A stretch of 64,000 nt of DNA, taken from assembly GCA_021292165.1 (NCBI GenBank), contig CM037880.1:23338051-23402050 (forward strand), read 5' to 3'. The translations under genes were made by a program, and so were the position numbers. This DNA comes from Shinisaurus crocodilurus. Taxonomy: Eukaryota; Chordata; Lepidosauria; Squamata; Shinisauridae. The notes under the pieces are model-generated. The model was not told the DNA's origin and ran no database searches. It saw only the letters and a program-made list of their open reading frames with translations. Shown in pieces: positions 44,347-55,024 of this stretch (position 1 is its first letter; every line of letters begins with the position of its first letter).

Positions 44347-44540
44347 TCAGGGGTACACAGCCTCTTTTGTCCTGAGGGCTGCATTGGACATTGGTAGGGG
44401 ACCACACAGCTGCATGTGTGCATGCACGCATGCACACACACAACACACACATACACCAGATATGTAGTAAAACATTTCCTTATCTTCTGGTAGGATGATA
44501 CAGACAACCAGCTTACTAGCTGGCAGCCTGTGGCAAGTGA
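44347..44540. mobile_element. hAT-like fragment (TCAGGGGTACACAGCCTC end)
   Basis: CAGGGGTACACAGCCTCTTT and TGTCCTGAGGGCTGCATT resemble the left end of the CAGGGATGTCAAAC family. A (CA)/(GCATGCA) tract follows at 44408-44455. The right end was not found. Confidence 0.4.
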
Positions 44541-46371
44541 CCATTTGGTAAATGGTCTGTATCTAGTTTATAGCCACCCACTTTTCTGTCAAAGATGTGG
44601 CAATCCTGGTATCTATAGCCATTGAGTTAGTTTCAGTGTTCCTGACCTGAACTAATGGACATGATTGCATCGACTTGGACATCATCTAACTTGATGGTAG
44701 GCTGAAGCAAAGTACTTTGCTGTCAAAACAAAAGCAGAAGACAAAAGTAGATGAATCAGTCTATTCTACTGTATTTTATTATCATTTAATGTTGTTTTGT
44801 GATTGCATCTTATCATTTTTATTGCTCTTCGAGGTTGCATGACCATTTTTGGTTATATTTATTGTTTACTGCCCTGATACCTTTTAATGAAAGGTGGTTT
44901 ATAAATTAATGAATGAATGACACAGCAACATTCACACAATCTCTTACCTCAAAGATTCTCCAAATTTCCCCAGTCAGTTATTCATCTTCATGTTTGCAAA
45001 TGTTCTAAGCAAGTGATCAAGGAAGATCAGTACCCAGTCAAATCAAACACTGAGATGAATTGGATTGCCATCTCATGTTTTGGCCTCTGCACTTCGAAGG
45101 TAATGTTTAATTCTTAAGTAGCACTAACCAGGTATACTTAAGACTGTTTTTGGTAATGATTGTGAGAAATGACAACAATAGCAGTGGTCAGCTATGCTAA
45201 ACATGACAGTAAACACAAAAGCCCATAACTCAGGTAAATATGAAGCAGTCATATTGATTTAAATAGGATTATTCTGGCATAAGTGGATTGCAGCTTGCAG
45301 CGTTTGTTGAGAATCTGCGAGCTTTTAGCCTCTACTGAATGCTCCTCAGGGCATTCATGTTCTATGAGACTGATAGCAAGTACTTACCTACAGTAGTTGG
45401 GCTAATCAAATGTTTTAAGCCATATTGGAAACCAGATTTAGTCCTACTTAGAGTAGACCCATTAAAATCAATGAGACGTAAATAAGTCATGACTAACATG
45501 TCTTCTTTCTTTCATTGAGTCCACTCTAAGTATGACTACATCTGGATCCATCCCTTAAACTAGTTTTACAATTATTTCCTCTTCCAAAGGAGCTGTAGTT
45601 CTCTGAGGGGGGCGGGGGATCTCTAATAGGCAATTCTCAGCACACTAACCAAATGACTATGCCCAAGGTTCTTTGTGGGAAGCCATGAGAGCGAAAGTGG
45701 CGTAAAAGCTAAATATATTTGTGGTATAGGAGATATGTCTTGTTTTTGGACTACTTCTCACATTTCTGTTTAACAATGCAAGAAGAGAGTCAAGAGTATA
45801 AGAAGATACATGCAATCTATATGCGTACACATCTCTGAAAGGATTCATGCAATTGCAAATAATGACATTCTAGAATTGGGTGCTCCAAAGTTTGTGTGTC
45901 ATATTGGAAGGAGACCCATTCAAACATTCACTTTACCTTTGTATATATCTTTCAAACTTCTCATGTTTGTCCTTTTCATGTTGTTTACCTACCCTGTTTG
46001 CATAACATCTTTGGATTGTGCCCCCACATAGTAAGATCTCAGATTTAACATGCCATGGATGTCTTTTAGTTTTTGTATCTCTCCACGTCATGATAAATCG
46101 TTAACCCTACCATGTGAAGTTATATGCACAAGAGATGTTCACAACATAGAAATGAGGACTAAAACCCATAAAGATTGGGGTACCCGACTGATTCTTGAGA
46201 CTAGTGTGACCATGTCTATTTTTTAAAATCCTGGGAATGGGATCCATAGGGCAGTAACACTGCACATCTTTCTACCCTTCTGTTTCCCAGTGGTTAGTAA
46301 CGGCAGCTACATTATATTTCCTATAATATTTTCAAAATCAATAGGACATACTGACCTAGTTCACATGACAT
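44541..46371. other. No gene recognised; L2-like tail and an inverted repeat inside
   Basis: 44790-44920 resembles an L2 3' end (GCCCTGATACC, then GGTGGTTTATAAATTAATGAATG). 45428-45556 is an inverted repeat of the GGATCCAGA family (TTTAGTCCTACTTAGAGTAG versus CACTCTAAGTATGACTACAT). The rest is unassigned. Confidence 0.45.
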
Positions 46372-46452
46372 AATAATAACCCATGGTGGGTTGTCACCAC
46401 CACTGTCTGTTTCAGAGTGGCTTGTTGTGAGGTCCAAACCTGACATGGTGGC
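46372..46452. repeat. Fragment of TAAGCCATGGTGGGTTGTGA family
   Basis: ATAACCCATGGTGGGTTGTC and GTTTCAGAGTGGCTTGTTGT match the 41.34-kb inverted repeat. Confidence 0.5.
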
Positions 46453-46464
46453 TTCAGTGTGAAA

Positions 46465-46683
46465 AGTGTGAAAATGTGAAGGGGGGTTGTGCTTTTTGCC
46501 TTTCCCCCCACTTTTGGGGAGATTTGCACACATGCGCATTAACTAATGCACATTTGCACACATGCACATTAAGTAATGCACATTAGTTAATGTGAGTGTG
46601 CATAAATCTCCCCAAAAGTGTGTGTGTGGGGGGGAAGGTTAAAAAGTGTAAATTCCCTCCCAAGTCCACATTTTCATGCTTTA
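46465..46683. repeat. Long imperfect inverted repeat, arms about 100 bp
   Basis: Left words GAAAATGTG, GCTTTTTGCCTTTCCCCCC, ACTTTTGGGGAGATTT and CATTAACTAATGCACAT reappear complemented in reverse order on the right, ending CACATTTTCATG. The centre is near 46575. It would form a long cruciform or hairpin. Superfamily unknown. Confidence 0.8.
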
Positions 46684-46783
46684 ACCTACTGGTATGCGGG
46701 GGAAAGGCGTATTTTTGGTTTCTGGATTCCCCCCCCTTGACTAAATTTGCATACAATTCCAGAGTAATTGTAAAACAAAGTAA

Positions 46784-46811
46784 AACAACAACAACAACAA
46801 CAACAACAATA
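46784..46811. repeat. (CAA)n microsatellite
   Basis: About nine CAA triplets. Confidence 0.95.
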
Positions 46812-47972
46812 ACGATGCCCGACTATCAATGAAATATAGACAGAATGGATTTAACAAAGTTTTACCCTTTAAAAAAAGTTGTGCCGTGAACGAAAGTAGG
46901 ATATGTGCTGAGAGTGGGTGGGAGGGCCAAGGAGGAAACTAATCATGTCAAGCCGAGGAGCGCCTAATTGTCTGCTGGCAGCAGCATGGGTTAGCGATGG
47001 ATTAAACAGGCGACCATGGTTTATTTTCAGGGTGCGAACTCACCCATTGGCATAGGCATCTTGAATGCAAGTATTTAATGCCCCACACCCATCTATAATT
47101 CCTGAAACTCAGAAGGGTGAAGGTGGAGGAGTGTATACTGGTGATGAGCTTAGGATAAGTACAACGATATGGAAGTGCTTTTCAGAAGCACTTAATTTCC
47201 TACAAAATAATTCTTTTGCCATGACAGTAACTTTTCTTTGTCTAATAGATATTCTGACAGGAAACACTGAAAGTACACTAATAATTGCCTGTTCCTGATG
47301 CGGTTCATGAGTCCCAACAAAAACAATTCTAATGTAAATCCATCTGCTGATGAAGGATTGGTCTTGTTTTGCAACAAATGGCATGTCTATAATTTAATTG
47401 TGCAATGATGATAATGATTCTGTTTGGTCATAGCGTGTAGCATAATAATCCCACCCACCACCCCCCACACACTATAAATCATGCAAATATATCACATTTA
47501 TGAAAGCTTATTTCCCATAACATTGTTTGGTATGTCTACTGAACCTGATATTTTTCAGAATTTAGTCGTCTTGACATGAAGCAATGTGATGCCAGGAGGC
47601 AATGGATATACAGACTGTAGTCAGATTTGGAAAGAGCAATACGACTGACCAACAGCTTTACAGAGCATGTACAGTGCTGGAGCTTTCATGTACACACAGA
47701 GTAGCTCTTGCCACAAAGTTTGCTCCATTCACTTCTCCTTTTGCAGAATTTGTGGCAAAGTACTCACTTTTCCAAAGTGAATGGGGAATCTCTGTTGCAC
47801 AGAAGCTCCATGTATTCACTGTAGTATAAAGTTCCATACTGGTGCAAGTTCTCACGGGCTTTCAAGTAGGGATGGGTGGGTGTGGATAGAAACTGTGCAG
47901 CAGATATCAGATTCTGGACCGAACAAATACAAATACCTGCATAAGATGCCATGCACATGGAATCGCTGCGCC
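46812..47972. other. No gene recognised
   Basis: 1.2 kb unassigned. A TAGGGATGGGTGGGTG phrase at about 47867 may be a decayed end of the TA-flanked family. Confidence 0.35.
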
Positions 47973-47974
47973 TA

Positions 47975-48517
47975 GGGATGTATTTCGAGCCTTACCTGGG
48001 CTCGAAGCTTGACGCGGCTCGATCCTTCGCGGTGGCCCGATCTCGCTCTTCAGAGCGCTCCTGTGCCGCTCAAGCCGCCACCGCCGGAGCCACTGCTGGA
48101 CCCGCTGCTGCTGGACCCGCCGCCGGCAGAGCCGCCACCACTGGACCCGCCACCGCTGCCGCTGCTAGACCCGCCACTGCCGGGCACGTCACGTCCAGCA
48201 CGCTGGACCCCTGCGCTATGTTTTTGGTGGGGGGAACCAGGGCAACAGGGCTTAAACAGCCCTGTTGCCCTGGTTTCCCCCTCCAAAAACATAGCACGGG
48301 GGTCCAGCGCACCGGAGCAGGGTCCCGTCGCGTCACTTCCGCTGCGCCAGAAGTGACGCGACGGGACCAGCGCGGGCGGCACAGCCTGCGCAGGCGGCTC
48401 TCCGCTGAGAGCGAAGAGGACCAGGTAGGCCCGCGCTAGCCGCGGAGAGCCTGCGCAGGCACGAGCAGACCGAGTTCGGGCCTCACTCGTGCCCGCACGG
48501 AAGCTCTCATACATCCA
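47975..48517. mobile_element. GC-rich TA-flanked element with long hairpins (GGGATGT family)
   Basis: Flanked by TA (47973-47974, 48518-48519); GGGATGTATTTCGAGC at the left and AGCTCTCATACATCC(A) at the right are rough inverted ends. Inside is a CpG-rich core: GGACCCG/CCGCC tandem words at 48085-48180, a hairpin with arms of about 50 bp (48200-48310), and a perfect 19-bp stem with a 10-nt loop (48321-48368). It could instead be a CpG island with a first exon: an open frame runs to GACCAG|GTAGGC at 48425. Its repeat-like ends and hairpins favour a transposon. Confidence 0.5.
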
Positions 48518-48519
48518 TA

Positions 48520-49764
48520 CTGCAAACAAATAGCCCTGGTGTATCTACATGTTTGGGTGTATCTAACTATGTTTTATCATGATGGGTATGAGCTTAGGCA
48601 ACCCTCTCAAACCCACATTCTTCTCCCTTCCTTCTCCTCTGCACAGTGTGGCCATGAGGGGATCAGAGGCTTTCGCTTCCATTGTCGATTAACCATAGTT
48701 TAGCGTTATATCCAAAGCTTAAACTATGGTTTATCTTAACTATAGTTTATTGGAACAAACCAGCTTCATAAACCAAAGTTTAAAGTGACTTCTTTCATTA
48801 TACCACCACTAAGCCTAACCATAGTTTGTCTGAGTTGGGATGAAATGACCAGCTGCGATTAGTCAAAAACAGAAGAGAAAGCTTCCTATCTCCTCACAGC
48901 TACACTGGCGAAGGAGTGGGAAGCGGAGAGTGCACACACCTGAGGTTGCCTAGGCTCTTTCCCATAACAACAAGCCATAGTTTAGCAGTTAGTCCAAATG
49001 AGGCCACTGTAGTTGTCATATACACAATTGTAGTCATTGTAGTTGTTATACACATGTTTGGTGGCTGTTAAAGGGTCATTGCCAGGTTAAAAAATAATGT
49101 TGCTCTTGTTTTTAAATGAATTGCTTTCCCCAGGTGCAGCCTCTTCCAGGAGTGGGTTTCTTTTTGAATGTTTTCATTCTACCGGGCATTGACTTGCATT
49201 AACTGTCTACGGATCTGTATCTCCAGGACCCCCCTGACCTTTGAAAAACTAAATGCCACAACCTTATCATCTTAGATTAGATATCAATTTGGCATCACAT
49301 TGGTATATCAGTGGCCTGCCTTCAACCTAAATACCGTAAGTATGAGCCAAGCCCACATTCGTAAATCTTTGTAAGCGGTTCAACATCCTGCATGAAGGCC
49401 TGGGATAAAGGTATTACAAATTAACTTTTCAAGTATTGTAGTTAAATGCCGAAATGTATTGTACAAAATTTCTCATAAAATGTAAGGATGGTTTACATTT
49501 CCTGGGAATACATAATCAAGTGGCCTAATTTATTGAGTTCCTTTTTATTTACATCCCACTGTTCTGTTTCAGGGTCCACAATGCAGTTAACACAGCCTAG
49601 AACTCTTAAGCATCAGCTGTGACAAGGAGCATTGAAATCTAAGTAACAAGCTTGTCCCAAGCCTTTCTGGAATGAAAAGATTTCAATTAGTCTTCTGAAG
49701 GATAAAAGAGAACAGGTCTGGTGAGCTTCCTTTGGGGAGAGAGTTCAACAGAACAGGTGAAATG
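48520..49764. other. No gene recognised; AAACCATAGTTTA inverted repeat inside
   Basis: 48690-48990 contains TTAACCATAGTTTAGCGTTA and its complements, as at 3.1-3.6 kb. The remainder is unassigned. Confidence 0.4.
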
Positions 49765-50012
49765 TATACTGAGCCAGAACATTGTCCATCTAGCTCAGCA
49801 CTCTCTACACCAGTCTTCCCCAATCTGGTTCCCCCCTAGATGTGTCGGATTACAGCTCCCTGCATCCCCAGCCATGGTCGACACTGACTGGCAGCAGCTC
49901 TCCAGGGTTTCGGACAGGAGCCTTTCCCAGCTCTACCTAGAGATGCCACAGATTGAACCTGGGACCATTTGCATGCAAATCATGCGCTCCACCACTGAGT
50001 TACGATGGTCCT
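49765..50012 (-). mobile_element. tRNA-Ala-headed SINE, interrupted by a half hAT MITE
   Basis: The complement has head words GTAACTCAGTGGTGGAGC and GCATGATTTGCATGCAAATG and a B-box-like GGTTCAATC, then CCTGGAGAGCTGCTGCCAGT. At 49811-49876 one arm of a hAT MITE splits the body. Confidence 0.78.
49811..49876 (+). mobile_element. Half hAT MITE with target duplication, inside SINE
   Basis: CAGTCTTCCCCAATCTGGTT through TTACAGCTCCCTGCATCCCC is one arm only. The flanks CTCTACAC (49803-49810) and GTCGACAC (49877-49884) match at 6/8, and the left is TA-centred. The SINE resumes directly after. Confidence 0.65.
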
Positions 50013-50136
50013 TCTCAAAAAGCTACAACTCTCACAAAGATCCCTGCTTCTTGTAGCTGACATCCTCCTAACTCTGGATGGTCATGGAATTAGGGGCAGT
50101 CTTGTAATATGACATAAGCCTAAAGGAGTGCTCAGA

Positions 50137-50256
50137 CAGGGCAAGAATGGGGAACCTGTGGTCCTCCAGATGATGTTGGACTCCAGCCAGCATGGTCAGG
50201 GATGATGGGAGTTGTAGTCCAACAACATCCATAGTGTGCCACATGTTCCCTGCTGC
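50137..50256. mobile_element. Palindromic hAT MITE (GGGGAACCTGTGGTCCTCCAG subfamily)
   Basis: GGGGAACCTGTGGTCCTCCA versus TGTGCCACATGTTCCCTG; inner GATGATGTTGGACTCCAGCC versus GTTGTAGTCCAACAACATC. The left arm has an internal deletion. Confidence 0.7.
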
Positions 50257-50994
50257 TGACATAGAGGGTGTTCCCTAAGATACTCTGGTAAGGGAAGCTA
50301 ACCCCACAGAATAAGAGGGATGATAATTGTCTCCTGGTCTGGACTGAGTCACCCACACTGGCATTTCTGCTTTACAAGAACTGCTACAATCCCTTTGTGG
50401 CTCGTGGGTCCTGGGTGCAGTGACACAGGCAAATGGCTTCCATGCCATCCCTGCCAAACATCTCGGCTACTACCTTGTCACAGGGATCATGTTTAATGCC
50501 ATAGATGTCCCATGTACTCCTGTGGATTCTGGGCCTCCCTAGAGGAGAAAGGAAGGTCTTGTTCTCTGTAAGTGGGCCTTTTTCACTGAGCCGGTTTGGC
50601 TGAGGCATCTAGTGACGGGATGAGCCAAAACCTTGTAAGAGAGGCAAGCTTAGATCAGCTTCTACAAGGAGGTCCAGACAGGTACAGAAGGTGTAGAGAG
50701 AGGTACAGGTAGTAGGCCAATAGGCCAAGGAACCAGGAAAAGCTTAGCAGGGTCAAGAAGAAGAGCAGGAAGAGGCAGGTGAAAAGTGAGGAATGGAGTG
50801 GAATCTGTAAACTACACATGGCTTTGTGGAACAAAGCCTGCCAGCAGGAAGGAGAAGTTTTGCGTGAATTGGCACCCCGTAGATATACTACCTTTTCTGC
50901 TCCCTTTTCTGCAGTGGTGCCAGATGAGTGAAGACAGAATACAGGACTGAATGCACCTATTGGACAACCAATGAAGCTCTCCTTTAGGGATGTG
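50257..50994. other. No gene recognised
   Basis: Unassigned. Minus-strand frames up to 116 codons overlap in different phases and match nothing known to me. Confidence 0.35.
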
Positions 50995-50996
50995 TG

Positions 50997-51428
50997 AATC
51001 AGCAAAACTCAAGCTTGCCGAAGTTCTCTGAATTCCATCTTGAGACTCACTCTTTGAGTCCATATCAGATTGTGAGTTTTGCCTTTTTCCCCCCGCATGA
51101 AAATCTGTGTGTATTTCCATGAGCATTTTTTTGAAATGTACGTATCAATTGTGCACTTTTTTGAAATGTATGAATTTTTCAAATGTACACATTCTTCTCT
51201 CATGATTAAACTTATTTGTACACATTTTTAAAATGTACTCATTTTGAAGTGTACACATTTTTGAAATGTACGCATGCTGTCGAACGCATTTCTTTTTTTT
51301 GCTCTGCAAGCTCGGAAATGTACGGACTTTGACTGTAGGTTGTGTCCAGGTTCATGTTCAGTCCAGAAGGTGTGAACTGGGTAAAATCCTGATAAAAAAT
51401 GAACTGAAATGAATTTCTCATACATCCC
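50997..51428. mobile_element. TA-flanked GGGATGT element, 432 bp
   Basis: TA (50995-50996, 51429-51430) flanks GGGATGTGTGAATC at the left and GAATTTCTCATACATCCC at the right. The interior repeats TTTTTGAAATGTAC at intervals of roughly 25-35 bp (about 51126-51275). Confidence 0.7.
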
Positions 51429-51445
51429 TAGCAGATTATTATATG

Positions 51446-51953
51446 GGCAGTGAAATCCTATGAGGGTGCCCTCAACCCTCCAAACCCGGTGGATCGCAGG
51501 CATCCTATGCAGGGCAGGAGAAGCACAGAGGATAGGATATTTATTTTATTTATTTATTTATTATATTTATACCACGCCTTTTTTCCTGCAAGGAACCCAA
51601 GGCGGCTTACATAATCCTCCTCCTCCTCTATTTTATCCTCACAACAACGGCCGATTTAGCCGTCTAGATGTTTTTCCTCTTCTCGCAAGGAGGAGAGGCT
51701 GGCACCGCCTGGATTCCTTGGAATCCAGTGGAGCCTCGCCCCTCCCCACCCCCAGGAATGCCTCCTCTGTGCTCGCTTCCCTGCAATTTCCTTTCAGCAT
51801 GGAAAGAACTGCACCAGTTACGAGGTGGGGGTGGCCACTCTGAGGTGCTGTGACCTCAGAAGAGATTTCCCAGGTCACAGCACCTTCTACAGCAATTCCT
51901 ACACCCCCCCCCCCCCCGCAGACAAGGTCAGAGGGACACAGGATTGCGCCCTT
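51446..51953 (+). mobile_element. PIF/Harbinger-like element, GC-rich family, with SINE insertion
   Basis: GTGAAATCCTATGAGGGTGC at the left, CACAGGATTGCGCCC at the right followed by TTA, and the family block ACGGCCGATTTAGCCGTC at 51647. A 14-C run at 51904-51917 lies near the right end. A truncated SINE sits at 51539-51647. Confidence 0.65.
51539..51647 (-). mobile_element. tRNA-derived SINE, 3' part only
   Basis: From the (TTTA)n tail through GCAAGGAACCCAAGGCGGC to TATTTTATCCTCACAACAA. The tRNA head is absent, consistent with 5' truncation during retroposition. Confidence 0.85.
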
Positions 51954-52683
51954 AGCCTGCAATCCTAAGTAAATTTAAGAGGAAGTTATATTTAAGATTG
52001 GATTGTTTAAAAGTATATCAGTTGTTTTAGGTAAGACTGTGATCGTATTATTACTTCTCACTTTCCACTCTTTCTCATGGAACTAAACATTCATTCACTC
52101 ACTAAGCATTCAAGCACTCATTCATTATGGTATTATGGTACCTCATGGAATTGTTGTACAGTTTACGGTGGAAATAGTGAGATCTAACGTTGTTCCATAC
52201 CCCACTGTATTATCCTGAGACAAGTGAAGCAAAAACTGTAGATCCTTCTATCACCTTTGTGAATGTCTGCAGCATGCCTCATTGAATGATGTGTCCTAAA
52301 TTAAGAATATTGTTACTTCAGTTTCAATGGAATTCTATGAAGCTAACTTTAATGCCATCACATGTCTGAACCCTCAAGAGACATTCTGACGGCCTGCACT
52401 GGGGACAAAACTGGTATTTAAAAGGAGGGAACATCAAAATAATTATGCTGGGGAAAACTGAAATGCTATTACTTAAATGCTGTATTTCTCTGACAGTCCT
52501 GAAGGTATCTAACCATCTATTTCCCTGAAGGAATTCTTCATACTGAGATATTTCAGACAGAGTTTCTGAAGTTGGCAATTGCTAAGTTTATTTGGCAAAG
52601 TATTATTGGGCTGAAATTTGAGACAAATTCATAATAACTAGATAGGTACGTAGTTTAGGGGGTTGCACCATTGGCTTGGTTTC
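51954..52683. other. No gene recognised
   Basis: Unassigned AT-rich DNA. Confidence 0.4.
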
Positions 52684-52758
52684 AGCTGCAATCCTATGCA
52701 CATTTATCTGGGAGGAAGCCCCACTGAACTCAACAGAACTCAGCTTCTGAGTAGACAC
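52684..52758. mobile_element. CTCAGAAGTAAGTCC-family MITE, truncated by CR1
   Basis: AGCTGCAATCCTATGCACAT, TTATCTGGGAGGAAGCCCCA and CAGCTTCTGAGTAGACACAT, then CR1 sequence replaces its far end. Confidence 0.7.
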
Positions 52759-53148
52759 ATAGAATCATAGAATCATAGAAAAGTAGAGTTGGAAGGGGCC
52801 TACACAAGGCCATCGAGTCCAACCCCCTGCTCAATGCAGGAATCCAGGTCAAAGCATCCCTGACAGATGGCCGCCAAGCTTCACCTTGAATACCTCCAGA
52901 GTGGGAGAGCTCACCACCTCCCTAGGTAATTGGTTCCATTGTCTTATTGCTCTAACAGTCAGGAATTTTTTCCTGATGTTTAGGTGGAATCTGGGTTCCT
53001 GTAACTTGAGCCCATTATTCCGTGTCCTGCAAACTGGGATGATCTAGAAAAGATCCTGGCCCTCCTCTGTGTGACAACCCTTCAAGTACTGGGTGTGATC
53101 ATATCTCCCCTCAGTCTCCTCTTCTGAAGGCTAAACATGCCCAGTTCT
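52759..53148 (-). mobile_element. CR1 LINE 3' part, left arm of a head-to-head pair
   Basis: The minus-strand copy runs from terminal octamers (AGAATCATAGAATCATAG) back into ORF2. Complement words include CCTAGGGAGGTGGTGAGCTC and AGCCTTCAGAAGAGGAGACT. Frame damage is present, so it is dead. Confidence 0.92.
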
Positions 53149-53154
53149 GACTGT

Positions 53155-53358
53155 CCTGACTGTCAGAGCAATAAGACAATGGAATCAACTACCTAGGGAG
53201 GTGGTGGGCTCTCCAAATCTGGAGGCATTCAAGGTGCAGCTGGACAGCCATCTGTCAGGGATGCTTCAACCTGGATTCCTGCATTGAGCAGGGGGTTGGA
53301 CTCGATGGCCTTGTAGGCCCCTTCCAACTCTACTTTTCTATGATTCTATGATTCTATG
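53155..53358 (+). mobile_element. CR1 LINE 3' part, right arm of a head-to-head pair
   Basis: It begins CCTGACTGTCAGAGCAATAA and runs through GGGGGTTGGACTCGATGGCC to CTATGATTCTATGATTC. Six bases separate it from the inverted left arm. Several substitutions distinguish the two arms. Confidence 0.92.
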
Positions 53359-54089
53359 AAAAGTATTTGCAAACAAGCAATGGCTGTGATTTTTCACTGG
53401 GAACCACGCCTCTCCTATGTGATGGGGCATTCTTCCCTGTAGTTAAGTTTGGGCATCATGGCTGTTAGTTAGCAAGCATCAAGGAGGAAAACAAATGTGT
53501 CGGCAGCGGCGGCATTGCACCCAGAAGCCAGCAAATTGTATCAGATGCAAAAATAGGTGGAAGATATGTGTGTGAGCGAATTTAACAATTGGCCCAGTTT
53601 CTATGAATGAGAGCCAAGGCTCTTTATTCCACAAAGCTATAATAATTGGCAGAGCAAGGTAAATGGTGTGAAAGGGACAGCATTAGACTATAATAGCCAA
53701 AAAGCAAAATGAGCAAAAATGCACATCTTAATACACACAGCAGCATAATGGGTGTTTTGATATAAAACAATGTAATTATGCAGAAACATTGCAGGCATCT
53801 AAATGTCAGGGCTAGGAGATGCTTAATGAAGTTAATAACAGAGGAGCAGTTTGGAATGTAAAAAATAAATAAATTTAAGGTGTTAGAAACATAAAACAAC
53901 AACAATTCCTTAGCTTGGTAAAAATAATAGTGGGTATTTTCAGTCTTTTTTTCTTTTCTTTTTTTTTTAATCTTCAAGCATTGCCAAAAACATTAACCTA
54001 TTAATTCTACATGCTCCACATATAATGCATTTGTTCGTTTCAGAACGTCAGTAAAGGGACCAGCCAGACAGTAGCGTGAGATATGGAAT
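53359..54089. other. No gene recognised
   Basis: Unassigned. T/C-rich run at 53945-53970. Confidence 0.35.
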
Positions 54090-54097
54090 GACTAAGG

Positions 54098-54232
54098 CAG
54101 TGTTCTCCAACCTTGGGTCCCCAGATGTTTTTGGCCTACAACTCCCAGCATGCCCCAGCCAGCGTAGCTGGCTGGGGCATGGTGGGAGTTGTAGGCCAAA
54201 AACATCTGGGGACCCAAGGTTGGAGAACGCTG
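54098..54232. mobile_element. Palindromic hAT MITE, TSD GACTAAGG/GGCCAAGG
   Basis: CAGTGTTCTCCAACCTTGGG and its complement ending GGAGAACGCTG. Flanking octamers match 6/8. The arms meet at AGCGTAGCTGGCTGGGGCAT, giving a nearly complete hairpin with CTACAACTCCCAGCATGCC in the left arm. Confidence 0.9.
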
Positions 54233-54240
54233 GGCCAAGG

Positions 54241-54902
54241 AATAGCACCAAAATGAGTAACCGCCCAATCCTCTTAATCAGAATATGCTGCAGAGTGTTG
54301 CAATCCTGTTCTTGGTGCCTGGATCAGGACCAGCCAACACTGGGTTGCTGTACTGCAGCCTTGGATATACTCCTACCCCTATCCTCCTTCCTTGTCCTGT
54401 CACAATGGTATTTTCATGACACAATTTTACTGGACGGTGCTGGCTGATTGGGCTGACATTGGGAAAAGCAGCTGAATGGCCATTGTCAGCAGCAGAGCAA
54501 ATGTTTGGGCGGGATTCTTGTCTTGCTCCTTGTGGATCACCCGCACTTTTGCACTCAAGGTCACGAGTTTATGTGCCTCAGTTTGCCTTTTCTGTGCAAG
54601 GGTTTGCCGCTGGAGTGACAGGATGGGAGTTTCAGTCCAGCAACATCTGGAGAGCCACGAGTCGTCCCGCGCACCACTTGCTTTATAGATCACTGCTGTA
54701 GGGATTGTTTGCCAAATCAAGGGCATAAGACTCTGGCATAATGCGAGACAAGCAGGAAAATGCAGTGGAATTTCAACAGTCATATGATGATAAACTTAAC
54801 GGCAAAGGGAATACGACTTTAAATGTGTGTCTAGCAGCTACATCTTTTTCTCTTTTTTTAAACTCTAGATTAGGCGTAGGGCCCCTGATCTTCATCAGGA
54901 TG

Positions 54903-54904
<2 letters not shown>
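54241..54904. other. No gene recognised; hAT-like scrap at 54.6 kb
   Basis: ATGGGAGTTTCAGTCCAGCA and ACATCTGGAGAGCCACGAG (54624-54660) is the right arm of a decayed hAT MITE. The rest is unassigned. Confidence 0.4.
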
Positions 54905-54933
<29 letters not shown>

Positions 54934-54934
54934 A
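54905..54934. repeat. (GT)n microsatellite
   Basis: About 15 GT units. Confidence 0.97.
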
Positions 54935-55024
54935 GTCTAAAAGAAGAAGAAGAAAAGATAGGGGGCCCTGCACCTAGTCTAGAGTAAAAATGAAAAGAAG
55001 ACAGAGCTGCTAGGCACACATTTA

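Noticed and set aside
47951..48529. Overlapping Pro/Ala/Gly-rich frames of 115-162 codons
   Set aside because: Several phases on both strands are open at once because the DNA is GC-rich and repetitive. This is not coding evidence by itself, although a first exon is not excluded.
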